Position numbers and translations under genes: made by a program | Notes under the pieces: model-generated | The model's input: only the letters and a program-made list of their open reading frames with translations | Told to the model about the DNA's origin: nothing | Databases searched by the model: none | From: Flaveria trinervia | Taxonomy: Eukaryota > Streptophyta > Magnoliopsida > Asterales > Asteraceae | Reading direction: 5' to 3' | DNA length: 64,000 nucleotides | NCBI GenBank assembly: GCA_025506515.1 | Contig: CM046458.1 | Coordinates: 45,569,890 to 45,633,889 of the forward strand | Shown here: positions 9,979 through 21,059 of the stretch, piece by piece | Layout: each line of letters opens with the position of its first letter | How positions within the stretch are numbered: the first letter of the stretch is position 1

Positions 9979-12568
9979 TTAATCAATGTTTATCATCCCA
10001 ATAGCTGCAATAAGATACTTGAATCTTTGTTCATCAAAATCTTTGGTAAACAAATGAGCATATTTTTATATTTGACTCAACTTTGATTAATCTGATTAGA
10101 TTTTTCTCATGAATATCTCTAATGAAATGATACCTGATGTCGATATGCTTAGTCTTGGAGTGCTTCACTGGATTTTCAGTAATGGAGATAGCACTGTTGT
10201 TGTCATATGGATAGGAGTACTCATAAAGTTGAATCCATAGTCTAACATCTAATTTTGAATCCATAGCAGTTGAGCACAGCAGCTAGCAGCAGCAATGTAT
10301 TCAGCTCAGCAGTTGATGTAGAGACACGGATGGTTTTTTCTTGCATTGCCAGAGATGATCCTTCCACCAAGAAATTGACATCCTCTTGATGTTGATTTCT
10401 TGGCAATATTGCAACCACCGTAGTCACTGTCAGAGTATCCATAAAGATTGAAATCCCTGTTTCTGGATACTAGAGACCTATTTTAGGTGCTCCTTGAGGT
10501 ATGTGAGGATTCTCTTAACAGCAACTAAGTGAGACACCTTAGGAGCAGCCTGATATCTTGCACAAATGCAAGTAGCAAACATGATATCAGGTCTACTTGC
10601 TGTAAGATACATCAGAGAACCAATAATTGCCCTATACTGATGTTGATCAGTATCCTCCCCCTCAAGGTCAGGACAAAGATTATGGTTTCTGGGTATGGTG
10701 TCTTGGCAGGCTTGCAATCCTTCATCTCAAATCTTTCTAAGATGTTAGAGACATATTTAGATTGATTAATGAAGAACCCTTCCTTTAGTTGCTTTACCTG
10801 AATTCCAAAGAAAAAGTCCATTTTTCCCATGGAGCTCATCTCAAACTTCTTCTTCATAATGCTTTCAAAGTCTTTGCACTTTGGTCATTTGAGGAACCAA
10901 ATATGATGTCATCGACATAGACTTGTACAAGCAAAATGTCTTTTCCAGACTTTCTAATAAAGAGAGTCTTGTCAATGGTACCTCTATTAGCCATTCATCA
11001 GAAGAAACTGAGACAGAGTCTCATACCACAGCCTGGTGCTTGATGCAGCCCATATAGAGCTTTATCCATTCGCACACATATTGGGATGCTGTGGATCTTC
11101 AAATCCTGGAGGTTGGCATACGTACACTTCCCTGTCTATATCCCCGTATAGAGAAGCACACTTGACATCAAGTTGGTATACTGTGAAGTCCTTGGATGCA
11201 GCATAAGCAAGGAAGATCCTAACTGCCCAAGTCTTGCAACTGGTGCGAAGACGTCAGTATAATCGATTCCTTCCTCTTGAGTGTATCCTTGAACCACAAT
11301 CTTGCCTTATTATTGATGATCAAGCCTCTATCATCTCTCTTGTTTCGGAAAACCCATTTGTGCCTATGGGTACTTGACCAAATGGTAGCGGGCATAGATT
11401 CCATACCTCATCTCTTGAATTGAAGCAACTCCTCTTGCATCGATTCAATCCAGCTACTATTTTTAAGGCATCTTCTACTTTCTTGGGTTCCATCTGAGAT
11501 AGAAAGCATGAGTACACACAGACATTCCCTTGATGAGTCTGTCCTCTTGTTCTCACACCCTCAGACATTCCCTATGATGTTCTCAGTTGGATGAGTGTTG
11601 TGAATCCGAAGCCGAGGAATCACTTCAGTTGCAGAGATAGATCCAGGTTGGACATATTCTGTTCAGAAACTAGAACACTCTGTCCAGCTGTTGTTTCAAA
11701 GTCATTCAATGAGGACTGATTGAATGAATGAGAACATTATCGATGGTTGCTGTGAGGCAGGATTAACAGTTGCCTGGTCCTTCAAAATACTACCTCCTTC
11801 TGCCTGTGTTGTAGTGGATCACCGGATGAGCTTTGAGGCTCAGTAGGTGACTCACTTTTGAGACTTCATTATTCCTTGATATAGCTAACTGTGGATCTGT
11901 GAATAGTGGAAGTCTGATGTATTTTAGCACTTGGAGAATTTGGTCTAGGCCTGGGAGCTCGAACATGAACATTAGCAGCAGCATCAGTATCAGTTTGAGC
12001 GCCTATTCCATCTGAAACATTCTCACAAGAAGGTTTAGAATAGTTTGGAAACAATTTAAATCAAAGATGTGATCAGGTCCATTCCCCGTAACACAAGGAG
12101 TGTGCTCATTAACAACTATATTGGATGACTCCTCAAATTGTTGATTCTTAATGTTGTATACTCTGTATGCTTTAGAACTAGAAGAGTATCCAACAAAGAT
12201 AGCATCATCTGACTTTTCAGCAAATTTCGCTAAATTGTCCTTTGTGTTAAGTATGGTACACCTGCTGCCAAAGGACCTTAGAAAGCCAATGAATGGTGGC
12301 CTCTTGTTCCATAGCTCATAAGGGGTTTTTCCATAGGGCTTAACTACAAGAACTCTGTTCTGCACATAGCATGCAGTGCTGACTGCCTCTGCCCAAATGT
12401 TAGAGGTAGCTTTGAATCAGCTAACATAGTTCGAGCAGCCTCAATAAGTGTCCTATTTCTCCTCTCAGCAACACCATTTTGTTGAGGAGTTCTTGGAGCA
12501 CTATATTGTCTGGAAATCCCTTTTGAGTTACAGAATGAGTCAAGAATGAAGTTCTTAAACTCAGTCCC
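9979..12568 (-). pseudogene. pol: pol of element D, distal part (INT C-terminus, RT, RNase H)
   Basis: It starts inside the integrase core at the junction with B: T-E-F-K-N, then the QQNGVAERRNRTLIEAARTML block carrying the catalytic Glu near 12460-12480. The integrase tail (GKTPYELWNKRPP, FGSRCTILNTKDNLAKF, VGYSSSSKAYRVYN) covers 12100-12340. RT pieces lie at 10610-11570 with YVDD at 10908-10919. RNase H (TASRPDIMFATCICARYQAAPK; the T-A-E region near 10300) runs to the stop at 9979-9981. Frameshifts are frequent in RT. Protein wording differs clearly from A-C, so D is another family of the same lineage. Confidence 0.9.
12564..12568. repeat. Target-site duplication of element B (left copy)
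   Basis: GTCCC beside the B 3' LTR; the right copy at 24985-24989 is GTCCT. The one mismatch is compatible with later mutation. Placing a single copy between the flanks restores the continuous integrase reading of D. Confidence 0.75.
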
Positions 12569-13453
12569 TGACAGGATCAACAATCACACGTTTGATGTAT
12601 TAGGATTCAAAGCAGCGGAATACAAACATGAATTAGACAAGTTGTAGCAAGCAATCGATACTTGTATGCATTAAGAGCGCATACGGTTATAGGGAGAGAA
12701 TATATATTTCTGATTTCAAGGAATGTTTATAGATGTAAAATATTTCTAATCAAATCAATCATTCATTCCATTCATTCATTTGTGTTACAATAAGTTGTCA
12801 CTCCTTATATAGAGTGCAACAATCACTGCTGTTATCATGGAAAGTGACAACTGGCAGATCTAATACAAAAATAACTAATTCTTAACAAACTACTGAAATG
12901 TTCACAACTACTGAGAACATATCAGCGTGTTAAGTACAAAATATAAAACTACTGAAACTACAACGACTGAAGAACAAGCTCTTCAGTCGTTTTACAAAAC
13001 TACTGAAACATAAAAATATAAAACTACCGATATCACAACTACTGAAGAAGTACTCTTCAGCAGTTGTGACAAACTACTGAGGCTTCAGTACTTGATCTTT
13101 AGACTTTGACCTTCAGGTGATTCATCAGCTGATGACTTCGTAGATATCATCAGCTGATGTCTTCAGTCTTTGTCTTCAGACTTTGTACATCAGTTGTTGA
13201 CTTCAGCACTTGTAAACTTTTCTTTAGCTGTTGTACTTCAGTACTTTGGTCTTTCAGGTTCAGGACTTGTGTTCTTCAGCTGTTGTACTTCAGCACTTTA
13301 GTTCTTCAGCTGTTGAGGTCTTCAGCACTTGATCTTCAGCTGTTGAAGTCTTCAGCACTGTCAAACTACTGATGAGGCTTTCAGCAGTTGTTGTGATACC
13401 ATGTGGGAATTGGAGGTTTCTGATCTTGGCTCATTGGTTCTTTTGGTCCAACA
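12569..13453 (-). repeat. 3' LTR of element B
   Basis: 885-bp LTR. TATA at 12805-12812 (minus). The stem-loop at 12831-12851 is degraded at one pair compared with the 5' copy. U3 carries dense CAGCTG, CTTCAGCACTTG and CAACTACTG words. The CATTCATTCATT run sits in R/U5. Confidence 0.95.
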
Positions 13454-13467
13454 AACTCCCCCTGAAC
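13454..13467 (-). other. Polypurine tract of element B
   Basis: GGTTCAGGGGGAGTT on the minus strand, touching the 3' LTR. It is the second-strand primer site. C has the same sequence at 40030-40043, and E a close version (TATGGGGAGTT). Confidence 0.9.
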
Positions 13468-13535
13468 CAATGCAGCCAAAACCTCTAACTTATTTTATCC
13501 CACATTGTTGGCAAAATGTGGTTTTTCCTTCTTGA

Positions 13536-16500
13536 TCAGTAGAGAAGATGACCCATGTAAGCTCTAGCCTGGGAAGAAATCTCAAATATTTGTTTGGCAG
13601 AGTATGAATGGGAACTCTGTTTTGGGGAACTGGACACAGAGTTGTTATCCCATTCATGAGATTTACTTCCCATAATGAGTCTGTATGACTCACGAACATA
13701 GGCCTCAAGGAGAACAACTTGTTCCTCCTGAGAGAGTTCTTCTGCTCCTCCTTCGAAGAAGAACTCTGGACCATAGTACTCTGATAAGTACTTCATGGTC
13801 GTGCCATTTTTCAGCTCCACCGTAGTTACCTCCCTATATACAAATCATCTGGATGGTTGCCTTCAAGGAGTAACTGGAACTCATTCTTCTGGATGTCTTC
13901 AAGCTTTCTATATAGCAACCCCTTCTTAATCATCTTGTTTTCTAGTAAAGCTTGAGGGGTCTTCTTTGCTTGGTGAGCTTTCTTGAATCATCAATGATTT
14001 CCCAAGGTGAGACTACAACGGCCAACATGGTAGACTCTATGTTATTCGTACCTGGCCGTTGTATCTGTGTGGGATAGTTCTTTTATGGATTCTAGAACTC
14101 ACCCTGGGGTCTGGCCATACTCTCACTCTCTCCTTCTGATACTGAAAGGTGTGCCTGAGAGTGTACAGCCTTTGAGCATGCCCTTTCATGGCTTGAATAG
14201 ATGATGACGAGGAAATTCCTTGTCAACCATCTTCAACAGTTGCTCATCGTGCTGTTTCTGCTGTTCTTCTTCTTCTATCTTGACTCTGACCATTTCCCTT
14301 TGAGAGTCAGGTGTGATCATGGGTTGACTTCGGGGTTTTGGTAGCTTCAGAACAACAGAGAGTGGCAGACTATCATCTTCATCTCTCTTCTTCTTCTTCT
14401 TCCATCCTCAGCACCCTTCTCCTCTTTCTGGGTACATCACTGGATGATGGTTGGTTGGTGAAGGAATTGTTTTGAAGAATGAGGATATTTGGATTTTGGC
14501 TTAGAGATTGGTTGGGAGATTTGAGGGATAGGATCTGTTTGAGTGGGTGGAAGGGAAGGTTGATCCAGCATCTTTGTAGTTAGTTTCGCCTTTGTGAGTT
14601 TAGCCATCTCTAACCTTTTACCAGCCCCAGCCTCATCAAGGGCTTCCACAATAATCCCTTTGTTGAATTGCTCAGACAGACAGATTCTGGTGGCTATAGC
14701 CAGAATGCTGTCCCTGGTCCATGCGCGAATCTCCACTAACGATCTTCCTAATATTTTGCAATGAAGCGGATCATTATTTCCAATCTCTCTTTCTCAAGAG
14801 CATCATACCCTGCCCATCGGGTTTGTATCTCTTGTACTTCTAACCTTCTGATCTCACTATCCAGTGTGGCTGTGTCAACCCCTGCCTGAAGAGTTGTTCA
14901 ATTTTTATCCATGGATCGGCTGTGTGTAGTGTCAGCTTCTTTGACCAGCTCCTCCAAGGATTTGTCTTCAGCAGTGTGATCATCAGCACTTCTCTTTCGC
15001 TTGTAAGTGAGCAGAGGTTGCTTTTCTTTTCCTCCTCTTGGGCTTGCTTCTCTTCCTTCTTCTCCTCTGTTCTTTCCTCTTCTTTTCTTCACTGCAGTAC
15101 TCTCCCCTTTTTGGTTGCATTGGAGGAAGGGGTTTGTACCGCAGAAAGAGTCTTTTGGACAGCAGCATCAACCAAGGGCTGTAAAGTTGAGGAAAGCCTC
15201 TCATCAATGGCTTTAGTCACAATATCAGTGATTATGGGTGTGATGAGAGGGAGGGAATTTTGAAGTACAGCACCTATTTGCTCAGGAGGGTTCTGTTCCT
15301 GAGAAGTAGGGCCTGAAGCAGAGGCAGGTGGTTGAGTTTGGAGTGGCTCAGTGTTTGGGAAATCAAGTGAAGGTGCCATCTGTGGGTGGGTAGAGGCAGA
15401 TGGTCTTTCTCCTTGTGAGAGTGGTCAAGTAGGTTTTGCAGCCTACTGACTTTCTCTTCAAGGATTGTGTTCTGGGCAAGAACATCATAGAAAAAGCCCA
15501 GGTCATCATCAGCCGAAACTGAATCATCTGACCTCCTGCTTAGAGCAGGATTTACATGCACTGGGTGTAGACCAGTTGGTGCATGTGCCCCTTGTGCTTG
15601 GTACTGGGGACTTCCAGCCTCAGGACAATGTCCATCATCAGCTGTTGCCTCTAGTGAGGTCTTAGCAATGTTACCAGCCTCACTCTGGTCATGTGCTGAG
15701 TCAGAGGAGGTGGCAGCCTCACTAGATATTCTAAGCTCCTTGTCTACACCAGGAGATAGAAGTGGGAAACCCCTGTGCTGTGGGTTCTCAAGTGCACTGT
15801 GTTCTCCCCTCAATTGTAGAGGTATTCCCAGTAGTAAGTGGTTTCTGGGGAGGGGGTGAGGAGTGCAATTGAGTCAGCACTTGTGCAACTATTAAAGTTG
15901 GGCTGTGAGGGGCGGTTGTTTGGGGTGAAGGGATAGAAGCAGTGTGCACTGGGGAGGTTGGTGCTCTTCAATGGCAATCTCCTCAAGTGAGGAAGATCCC
16001 AGATATGTAGGTGCCCTTGTGTGGTTGCTGCAGGCTCCTGTTGAGAGGAAGCCTGAGCGGCTATGGCTGGAGGAGTCATTGTATCCACTAGGGGGTTTGG
16101 ACTAGTGGATATATCCTGCGTTTGTGTTGCAGGGGCATCCTCAGGGGACTCAATTCCCTGAGTAGCCGTTTTGGGTTTCTTTTTGGTGGGTTTGGTGGGG
16201 ACTTTGGATTTGGAGGTGGTGGCTGTGGGTTCCAGCTGCGTGGGTTTTCGCAGCTTGGCAGCCATTTTGAGTGTCCGGTCAGAGTTGTGCCGGGAGTATA
16301 CTTCCGCAGAACAGCCGTAGCAGGGACTCCCAAGCCAACAAGTCCCTCAGCATTAAGCTGGTTTGTAATGATGGCCATTATGAACCGTGGATATAGTATC
16401 CAACGGTTGGCAGTTAGTTTTTGAGCCATATCCTTGAGCTCTAAAAATATTATTTCAGAAAAATTAAGTGGTTGTTGCTCAAGAATAGAATACATTACCT

Positions 16501-16975
16501 GCTGCCATTTTGTCGACATTTGATCCCAAGACGACGTCTTAGGGGCCAAACATACATTCACCATGTGAAAAATCAGGTGCTCAGCGTCATTAAAGTGTTT
16601 CTTCATGATAGTGGAGGCACTGAGATCGCCTTGATATCCATGTTGAGCAAAGGATAGATCTATGGTGCCCTTCGGATATCCAGCAGGAGAACTAGCATCA
16701 TTCAGTTGAAGAATTTGGCGGATTATTGTAGGAGTGATGACTACTTCTTGTTGTTGACGACCGACTGGAGGGATGGTGTGTTGTTCTCCAGTGGTAACAG
16801 TAACGTTCATCCAAAATTGGTGCAAGGATTCGGCATGTAATATGGATTCAGAAGAAATGCCGTGTTGTATTGGGACTGAACCATAAGATCGATAGCAGTA
16901 TCGAACTTAGTCCAGAGGCGATTTAGTGAGGTAGGCAACACAGTTGTGTCGCGGTTTAATTTGCATACACGCCAT
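13536..16975 (-). pseudogene. ORF3 of element B, frameshifted
   Basis: About 3.4 kb after pol, homologous to ORF3 of C. The start is ATG 16975-16973 after the TATA at 17047. Parts in order: an N-terminal conserved domain of about 230 residues (NCVAYLTK; Q-F-W-M-N; IDLSFAQHGYQGDLSAS; SSWDQM; PLNFSEIIFLELKDMAQ; ILYPRFIMAII near 16372-16405), a Pro/Thr/Gln/Ser-rich middle (15300-16265), basic Lys/Arg/Glu-rich coiled-coil-like stretches (14900-15200), and a conserved C-terminal domain with MELKNG, QEEQVVLLEAYVRESYRLI (13640-13820). Frameshifts near 16910, 16265, 15810, 15280, 14900 and others. No signal peptide or transmembrane segment is apparent. Confidence 0.8.
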
Positions 16976-17046
16976 TGAGAAGAGGGAAGTTTTGGAGAGG
17001 AACGTTAGGTTTGAAGAAGATGAAGCATTGAGAGCTAAGGTTAGGG

Positions 17047-17055
17047 ATATATATA
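17047..17055 (-). promoter_or_regulatory. TATA box upstream of ORF3 (element B)
   Basis: TATATATAT on the minus strand, about 72 bp before the ORF3 ATG, within CGTACCCTATATATATC. C has CGTACCCTATATATATC at the same place, so the whole core-promoter block is conserved between B and C. Confidence 0.6.
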
Positions 17056-17069
17056 GGGTACGGGTAAGA

Positions 17070-17737
17070 AAACGACTGAAGGATGTGGTGTTAGTCATCA
17101 GTAGTTTTAAACGACCGTTGACATGGTATTATCCTTTCAGACGTTGAAGCAGCTGAAGTCGTGGTGTTAGGCATCAGTAGTTTAGAAACTACTGAAGACC
17201 GTGGTTTTGACTTCAGATGATTGAAACAACTGAGGACTTGGTGTTTGTCATCAGTAGTTATGAAACTACTGAAGACAGTGGTTTTGTCATCAGCTGTTGT
17301 AAACAACTGAAGACTTGGGATTAGTCATCAGTAGTTATAAAACTACTGAAGACGTGGTTTTGCTTCAGTTGTTTAGAATGAAACAGCAGTTGTACAAACG
17401 ACTGAAGAGAAAGTTCTCTTCAGCTGTTTTCGTCAATTCTTAGCTTTTCAGCTGTTTCATACTGTCCTCAACACATTCATCAGTCTTTTGGCTGATTTCA
17501 GTTGTTTCATAGGACATCAGTACTTATCTGTTTTTACTGATTGCAGTAGTTGTAACTGCATCAGTAGTTGTAACTACATCAGTAGTTTAGAACAGATGAA
17601 GTACTTCAGTACTTGTGAGACATTTAGCCTTCAGTAGTTAAAAAACTACTGAGGTAAAAGAGCTCATCAGTACTTATATGTGACATAGGTACTAATGATC
17701 ATCAGTACTTATTACTAAGATCATCAGTAGTTGTCAC
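17070..17737 (-). repeat. pol-ORF3 spacer repeat array (element B)
   Basis: Non-coding spacer of alternating inverted words: CAGTAGTT...AACTACTG hairpins, CAACTGAAG/CTTCAGTTG and CAGCTG. Units recur about every 70-80 bp, as in C. It sits between the pol stop and the ORF3 TATA box. Confidence 0.85.
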
Positions 17738-20700
17738 TTATTCTAGTTGCAGCATACCAAGCCTTAACACCAGGTTTTTGGAAAGTTGAACTATCCAAAG
17801 GCTTAGTAAAAATGTCTGCAAGCTCTCATCGCACTAGGCACAAACTTAGGATCAATCAGACTTTTTCAAAACAATCCCTTATAAAATGATGTCTGATCTC
17901 TATATGTTTGGTCCTAGAGTGCTGGACTGGATTTTTGACAATGCAAAGAGCTGAAGCACTATCCATTAACATGGAGTCTTAGTCTCTGAATGCCATAATC
18001 CAAAAGTTGGTTTTGAAGCCAGATTACCTGAGATGTACAACTTGCAGCAGCAATGTACTCTGCTTCAGCAGTTGATGTAGCAACTGAGGTCTGTTTCTTG
18101 CTCTGCCAAGAAATCAAGCAGTTGCCTAGGAATTGACATCCACCAGAGTTGATTTCCTGGTCAACTTACACCCTGCATAGTCACTGTCAGAAAAGCAACT
18201 AATTTACCAGAATGTCCGGTAGAATACCATAAACCTAGAGATGGAGTGCCTTGCAGATATCTAAAGATCCTCTTGACTGCAATCAGATGAGACTCTTTAG
18301 GTGCAGCCTGAAATCTAGCACACACATGTAGCAAACATAATATCTGGTCTAGAAGCTGTTAAATACATCAAGGACCCAATCATACATCTGTAAAGTGTTT
18401 CATCAACCACTTTACCTTTCTGATCTGTGTCCAGTTGTGTGGTGCTGCACATGGGAGTAGAACAGGCTTACAGTTTTGTAAATCAAACTTTTGCAAAAGA
18501 TCTTTGTATATTGGACTGATGATAAAAATTCCATCAGCCTTTTGTTTGATTTGCAACCCCAGAAAGAACTGTAATTCTCCCATGGCACTCATTTCAAACT
18601 TCTGTTGCATCAACTTTGTAAAGGCATCACACAACTTTGGATCAGAGGATGCAAAAATGATATCATCTACATAAATTTGAACAAGTAGATTATGCTGCCC
18701 AGCTTTCTTAATGAATAAAGTCTTATCTATGGAGCCTCTAGTGAAATTGTTTTCCAGAAGAAAGTTTGATAATGTCTCATACCAGGCTCTGGGAGCTTGT
18801 TTTAACCCATAAAGAGCCTTATCAAGCTTATACACCCAATTAGGATGTTTATTGTCCTCAAAGCCTGGAGGTTGACATACATAAACCTCTTCTTTAATTT
18901 TCCATACAAAAATGCACTTTTGACATCCATTTGAAAAACTTTAAGGTTTTGATAAGCAGCATAAGCTAAAAACAATCAAATTGCTTCCAGTCTGGCTACA
19001 GGGGCAAAGGTTTCATCATAATCAATACCTTCTTCTTGTGCAAACCCCTGAACAACCAGTCTGGCCTTGTTCTTAACAATAAGCCCATTTTCATCAGTTT
19101 GTTCCTAAACACCCATTTAGTGCCTATTGCACACTTACCTGGAGGTAGAGGAACCAGTTCCCACACTTGCTATTTCTTGAACTGAAGAAGCTCAAGCTGC
19201 ATGGCATCAACCCATCCATTGTCCTTTAAAGCAATGTGATAATTCTTTGGCTCTTGCTGACTGATGAAGAGAGCATAGAAGTAGAAATTTGACAATTGAC
19301 TTCTTGTTGATACTCCAGCAGTGATATCACCAATGATTTGAGACATAGGGTGATTCTTCAGATCTTGATACACAATGAGATCTGTGCAAGTGTTTGTATC
19401 GGCTCACAGCAACAGATGGTGATGGTGAATCATTTCCTTGAAACCAATCAGTGGATGGTAATTCAAAGGAAGTTGAATTTGAAGAGATCTCATCAGCATT
19501 TGTTGTGGATGGTGCTACTAGAGCTACAGGAACATCAGGTCTAGCTGAGTCAGGTAGCTGATCACTAAACCTGAAGAGGTGAGTACTGCAATCATCATCA
19601 TCATCATCAGTACCACCAGGTGGTGAACTGTTGACAGGAGCAACAGCAAGAGTTTGATAAGGAACATATTGCAGTATGTCCAAATCAAATAACTCCACAG
19701 GACTTTGTGGAATCTTGTCCTTTGGAGATTCATTGAACTTAACATGTAGAGTTTCTTCAACCATCTTTGTTCTGCAGTTGAAGACTCTGTATGCCTTGCA
19801 AGTAGATGAATAACCAACAAAGTACCCTGCATCCACCTTAGGATCAAATTTATGGAGTTGATCCTTTGTGTTGAGAAAAAAACAGGGACACCCAAATGCT
19901 TTGAAAAATGAAATCAGAGGAGCCAAATGATGGAGAACTTCATATGGAGTTCATCAACCTCTGATTTACTAAAACTCTATTTTGCACATAACAAGCTGTG
20001 TTGACAGCTTTCGCCCAAAAGGTCAGTGGCAAACCTGAGTCAGCCAGCATGGACCTTGCAGCTTCAATGAGGGTCCTGTTCTTTCTCTCCACTACTCCAT
20101 TTTGTTCTGGAGTCCTTGGAATGCTGAACTGCCTTTTGATTCCCTTTGAAAGATAGAAGTCATCAAGTGTATGATTTCTGAACTCAGTTCCATTGTCACT
20201 CCTAATACACTTGACTGGAAGGGAATACTGCTTCTCAATATACAGCACAAAGTGAATAATCTTCTGAGCAGCCTCATCCTTTGAATGTAGAAAGAAAGTC
20301 CATACAAATCTGGAGTAATCATCCACAATTACCAGACAGTATTTCTTCTTTGCCATGCTCATTACTCTCACATGACCAAATAGATCCATATGCAGTAATT
20401 GCAAGCAGGCAGTGGACTTGGGCACTTCAATAGGAGGGAATGAGACTGTGTTGTTTTCCTTTTAAACAAGCAGTGCAGGTTTCATCACAGTGGAACTCCT
20501 TTATTGGTAAGCCTCTGACTAAACTATTGCGGGTAAGCTGATTCATGTTTTTGAGATTAACATGACCAAGCCTCCTGTGCCACAGTTTAGATTCTTGAGA
20601 AGAGGCTTGGAAAATAGGCAAGGATTTTCCTTTGAGATCTATCTTCTTAGAAAGATCTAAGGCATACACTCTTCCTGTCCTGTTGGCTTTTAGGAGAGTG

Positions 20701-21050
20701 TGATCATCCAACACCTTGTCAATCAAGTGCAAAACTTTGGATGACAGAATCCTACAGTTTTGACTGGTGAAAAGGGCAACATGGCCTTTATCCAACATTT
20801 GACTGACACTCAAGAGATTGTACTTGAGATTTTCCACATGATTAACATCATCAATTTGATTTCTCCATTGGAGACAAAGCCCTTACCGATGATGTAACCC
20901 CTAGCATCATTGCCAAAAGAGACAAATCCCTTCTTTCCTTGAGAGTAGTCATGAAGAAGAGAGTTGTTCCCAGTCATGTGCATAGATCCCCCACTGTCTA
21001 CATACCAGATGCTACTTTGGCATGTTGAAGAACCCTGCAAAAATAACAAT
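17738..21050 (-). pseudogene. pol: pol of element B (PR-INT-RT-RNase H), frameshifted
   Basis: Protease active site D-S-G at 20990-20998 in WYVDSGGSMHMTG. Pre-integrase H/C domain (LWHRRLGHVNLKNMN, C-x2-C) near 20470-20600. Integrase core with LHMDLFGH, RSDNGTEF and VVERKNRTLIEAARSML (20040-20400). The integrase tail and linker run to 19330. RT covers 18400-19370 with YVDD at 18662-18673. RNase H (TAEAEYIA; the DSAS region) ends at stop 17738-17740. Broken near 20425, 19926, 19370, 19100, 18380 and 18180. Very close to C and A. Confidence 0.92.
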
Positions 21051-21059
21051 TAGTTAGTT

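Larger units (their letters stand above)
8089..12568 (-). mobile_element. Element D, distal piece (INT C-terminus to ORF3)
   Basis: The 3' part of Sirevirus D on the minus strand, lying between insertions B and A. It holds the rest of integrase, RT, RNase H, a CTTCCGAAG-rich spacer and most of ORF3. The integrase reading at 12568 continues the one that stops at 24985 across element B. The ORF3 reading is cut at 8089 by A. D's 3' LTR must lie left of the window. Confidence 0.93.

Noticed and set aside
14922..16657. Several plus-strand ORFs opposite B ORF3
   Set aside because: Antisense shadows of Lys/Glu- and Pro-rich coding sequence.
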